This document shows, piece by piece, positions 20,934-22,287 of a DNA stretch of 22,287 bases. Each line of letters starts with the position of its first letter. Within the stretch, counting starts at the first letter, position 1. Below the pieces are notes generated by a model. The model had not been told where the DNA came from. It was given only the letters and a program-made list of their open reading frames with translations, and searched no databases. This stretch comes from Pullilachnospira_A gallistercoris (GTDB lineage: Bacteria > Bacillota > Clostridia > Lachnospirales > Lachnospiraceae), in NCBI GenBank assembly GCA_018712125.1, contig DVHM01000151.1, positions 1 to 22,287 of the forward strand. The letters run 5' to 3'. The translations under genes and the position numbers were made by a program.

Positions 20934-21458
20934 CTATTTTCCCTCATAGGTAACCACCGAGGCCACATCATAACCGGCCAGCTTCTCCCGGCCCTTCAGC
21001 CCGGCCAGTTCCATCAGGAAAATAATCTTGACAACCTCGCCGCCCAGCTTCTCCACCAGGCGCGCAGCGGCTTTGATCGTGCCGCCGGTAGCAATCAGAT
21101 CATCCACCAACACTACCCGCTGTCCCGGCTGGATAGAATCCTTGTGCATTTCAATTACCGCCGTGCCGTACTCCAGCGCGTATTCCTGAGATACCGTCTC
21201 GCAGGGCAGTTTGCCCGCCTTACGAATCAGGACAAACGGCTTACCCATAGCATAGGCGATGGGCATACCGAAGATAAATCCGCGGGACTCCGTCCCGGCA
21301 ATCACGTCAAACTCCACCCCATCCAGAAGATGAATCATGGAATCGATAGCCAGCTTCAGTCCCTCCGCGTCCTGGAGCACGCTGGTAATATCCCGGAAAA
21401 TCACGCCCTTCTCCGGGAAATCCGGGATGCTTCTTATGTAGTCTTCCATTTTTTTCAT
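20934..21458 (-). CDS. apt: Adenine phosphoribosyltransferase
   Basis: The 174-residue type I phosphoribosyltransferase salvages adenine to AMP with PRPP. The PRPP-binding loop is VVLVDDLIATGGT (about residues 115-127). The N-terminal IRSIPDFPEKGVIFRDIT and TESRGFIFGMPIAY motifs are typical. The start at 21458 has AGGGGGAA nine bases upstream, and a strong promoter lies at 21527-21555. It is first in a two-gene operon with trmO. Confidence 0.97.
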   Translation of the reverse strand: MKKMEDYIRSIPDFPEKGVIFRDITSVLQDAEGLKLAIDSMIHLLDGVEFDVIAGTESRGFIFGMPIAYAMGKPFVLIRKAGKLPCETVSQEYALEYGTAVIEMHKDSIQPGQRVVLVDDLIATGGTIKAAARLVEKLGGEVVKIIFLMELAGLKGREKLAGYDVASVVTYEGK

Positions 21459-21526
21459 TGGTATGTTCCCCCTGCTTTTTCTATGATCTTATTACAAATC
21501 TATGCGTCGTTATTCTGACATATTTC

Positions 21527-21555
21527 ATAATAAGCTGTTTGGAGGAAGATGTCAA
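21527..21555 (-). promoter_or_regulatory. Promoter of apt-trmO
   Basis: On the minus strand, a perfect TTGACA (21555-21550) and TATTAT (21532-21527, 5/6) are spaced by 17 bases. It begins directly after the stop codon of the gene at 21563, leaving a leader of about 60 bases to apt. Confidence 0.75.
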
Positions 21556-21562
21556 TTTATGA

Positions 21563-22287
21563 TTACATAATACCCGTCTTATCCCCGCAGGCTTTCTCCC
21601 AGAGCCCGCGCAATTGATCCCTGGAGAAATCCTCCTCCGAGATATAGCTGCTGGCCTCTTCAAAGGTCACGCCAAACCGGGAGAAATTTCGCATTATATT
21701 TGTTATCAGATTTTCTCTTCCTTCTTTCCTCCCAATCTTTTTGCCCGCTTCCTCTCCGACTTCTCTTGCCTCCGCCACCATCTCATCAATCGCTCTGCAC
21801 ATATTGATCTCCTCCTCATCCTCTTCTATTTCCATGTCAATCTTTGCGAATATCCTCAAGAGTTCCGCCGCGTCCCGGGGCAAATGCTCATACACATTGC
21901 TCTTCTCACGCATCAACTCAGCCAGCGTTTCACGGTCTTCCATAACTTTCAGTACTTCCAGCACCGCACCTAATTCGGTATGGAACTTCGAGAAATCCTC
22001 AATCTCTCCCGGCACCAGAAGATTCAAACGATAGTCATTCAAGAACGACCTCTTCATACTCTCCGGCAAGACCAGCATCTCCCGAAGGCTTCGAGGGCCA
22101 TCCCAACGCATAGAACCGAAATAGACAACCAGTGTCTGCACCGGCCACAGCCGATCCGACTTATGAAATCCCGACAAAAATTCGCCAGAAGATCCATAGG
22201 TTCCTTTTTCCCGGTGTTCCCGCGCAATCTCAGACACTTGAGAAGCGTAATGCAAGGCATCATACAACATGGACCTTACCGGCATCG
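21563..22287 (-). CDS. Rpn-family recombination-promoting nuclease/putative transposase (partial)
   Basis: The gene enters from the right edge; about 241 C-terminal residues are visible. They begin within the family element AMPVRSMLYDALHYASQV, which normally follows the catalytic 'LLGIENQ' segment (outside the window). TLVVYFGSMRWDGPRSL matches the following conserved strand, as in the gene at 270. The C-terminal region contains DEEEINMCRAIDEM and a Lys/Gly/Glu helix (AGKKIGRKEGRENLI), both common in clostridial members. No terminator is obvious before the apt promoter just after its stop. Sequence similarity to the copy at 270 is only distant, so they are not recent duplicates. Confidence 0.85.
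   Translation of the reverse strand, partial: MPVRSMLYDALHYASQVSEIAREHREKGTYGSSGEFLSGFHKSDRLWPVQTLVVYFGSMRWDGPRSLREMLVLPESMKRSFLNDYRLNLLVPGEIEDFSKFHTELGAVLEVLKVMEDRETLAELMREKSNVYEHLPRDAAELLRIFAKIDMEIEEDEEEINMCRAIDEMVAEAREVGEEAGKKIGRKEGRENLITNIMRNFSRFGVTFEEASSYISEEDFSRDQLRGLWEKACGDKTGIM

Overview
The window looks like chromosomal DNA from an anaerobic, spore-forming member of the Clostridia, most likely a Lachnospiraceae species of middling to high GC. The reasons are the spoVAD/spoVAE spore genes, the LL-diaminopimelate aminotransferase route to lysine, a stand-alone SufC/SufBD-type pair, two Rpn-type nuclease genes, strong purine-rich ribosome binding sites and the style of the small hypothetical proteins. 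The assignment rests on recognising protein families by eye; no database was searched. I see no tRNA, rRNA, CRISPR array, prophage or complete insertion sequence.

Layout. Positions 1-1200 hold the start of an unknown charged protein and an Rpn-family nuclease with an abnormal N-terminus. Positions 1420-2319 (+) hold an unknown membrane-anchored protein and a small DUF2007-like protein. Positions 6205-2337 (-) are a pentose operon: transaldolase, ribulokinase-like FGGY kinase, L-ribulose-5-phosphate 4-epimerase and a GNAT acetyltransferase, preceded by two candidate promoters and a strong leader hairpin. Positions 9716-6369 (-) hold a small membrane protein, a eukaryotic-type HisA, DapF and DapL. 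guaB (9900-11354, +) stands alone with a good promoter and terminator.

Positions 14640-11505 (-) form a gene train: membrane-anchored amidase, PAP2 phosphatase, small membrane protein, SufC-like ATPase and SufBD-like partner. Positions 17125-15252 (-), followed by the gene at 15164-14811, include spoVAD, spoVAE and an Asp/Asn-rich lipoprotein. Both spoVAD and the lipoprotein have sequences that fit forespore sigma-G promoters. Positions 17414-20242 (+) hold a LysR regulator, a HAD phosphatase and a two-gene chromate-transporter-type pair. They meet apt-trmO (21458-20243, -) stop codon to stop codon. A second Rpn-type gene runs off the right edge.

Most of the window is ordinary core metabolism. 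The parts most worth a second look are the sigma-G-like promoter in front of the low-complexity lipoprotein, the minimal Fe-S assembly pair inside a cell-wall gene train, the lone eukaryotic-type HisA, the leader hairpins of the pentose operon, a repeated 27-bp element placed next to terminators, the LysR/HAD/ChrA cassette of unknown substrate, and the altered Rpn gene. I did not find a clearly new multi-gene defence or mobile system.
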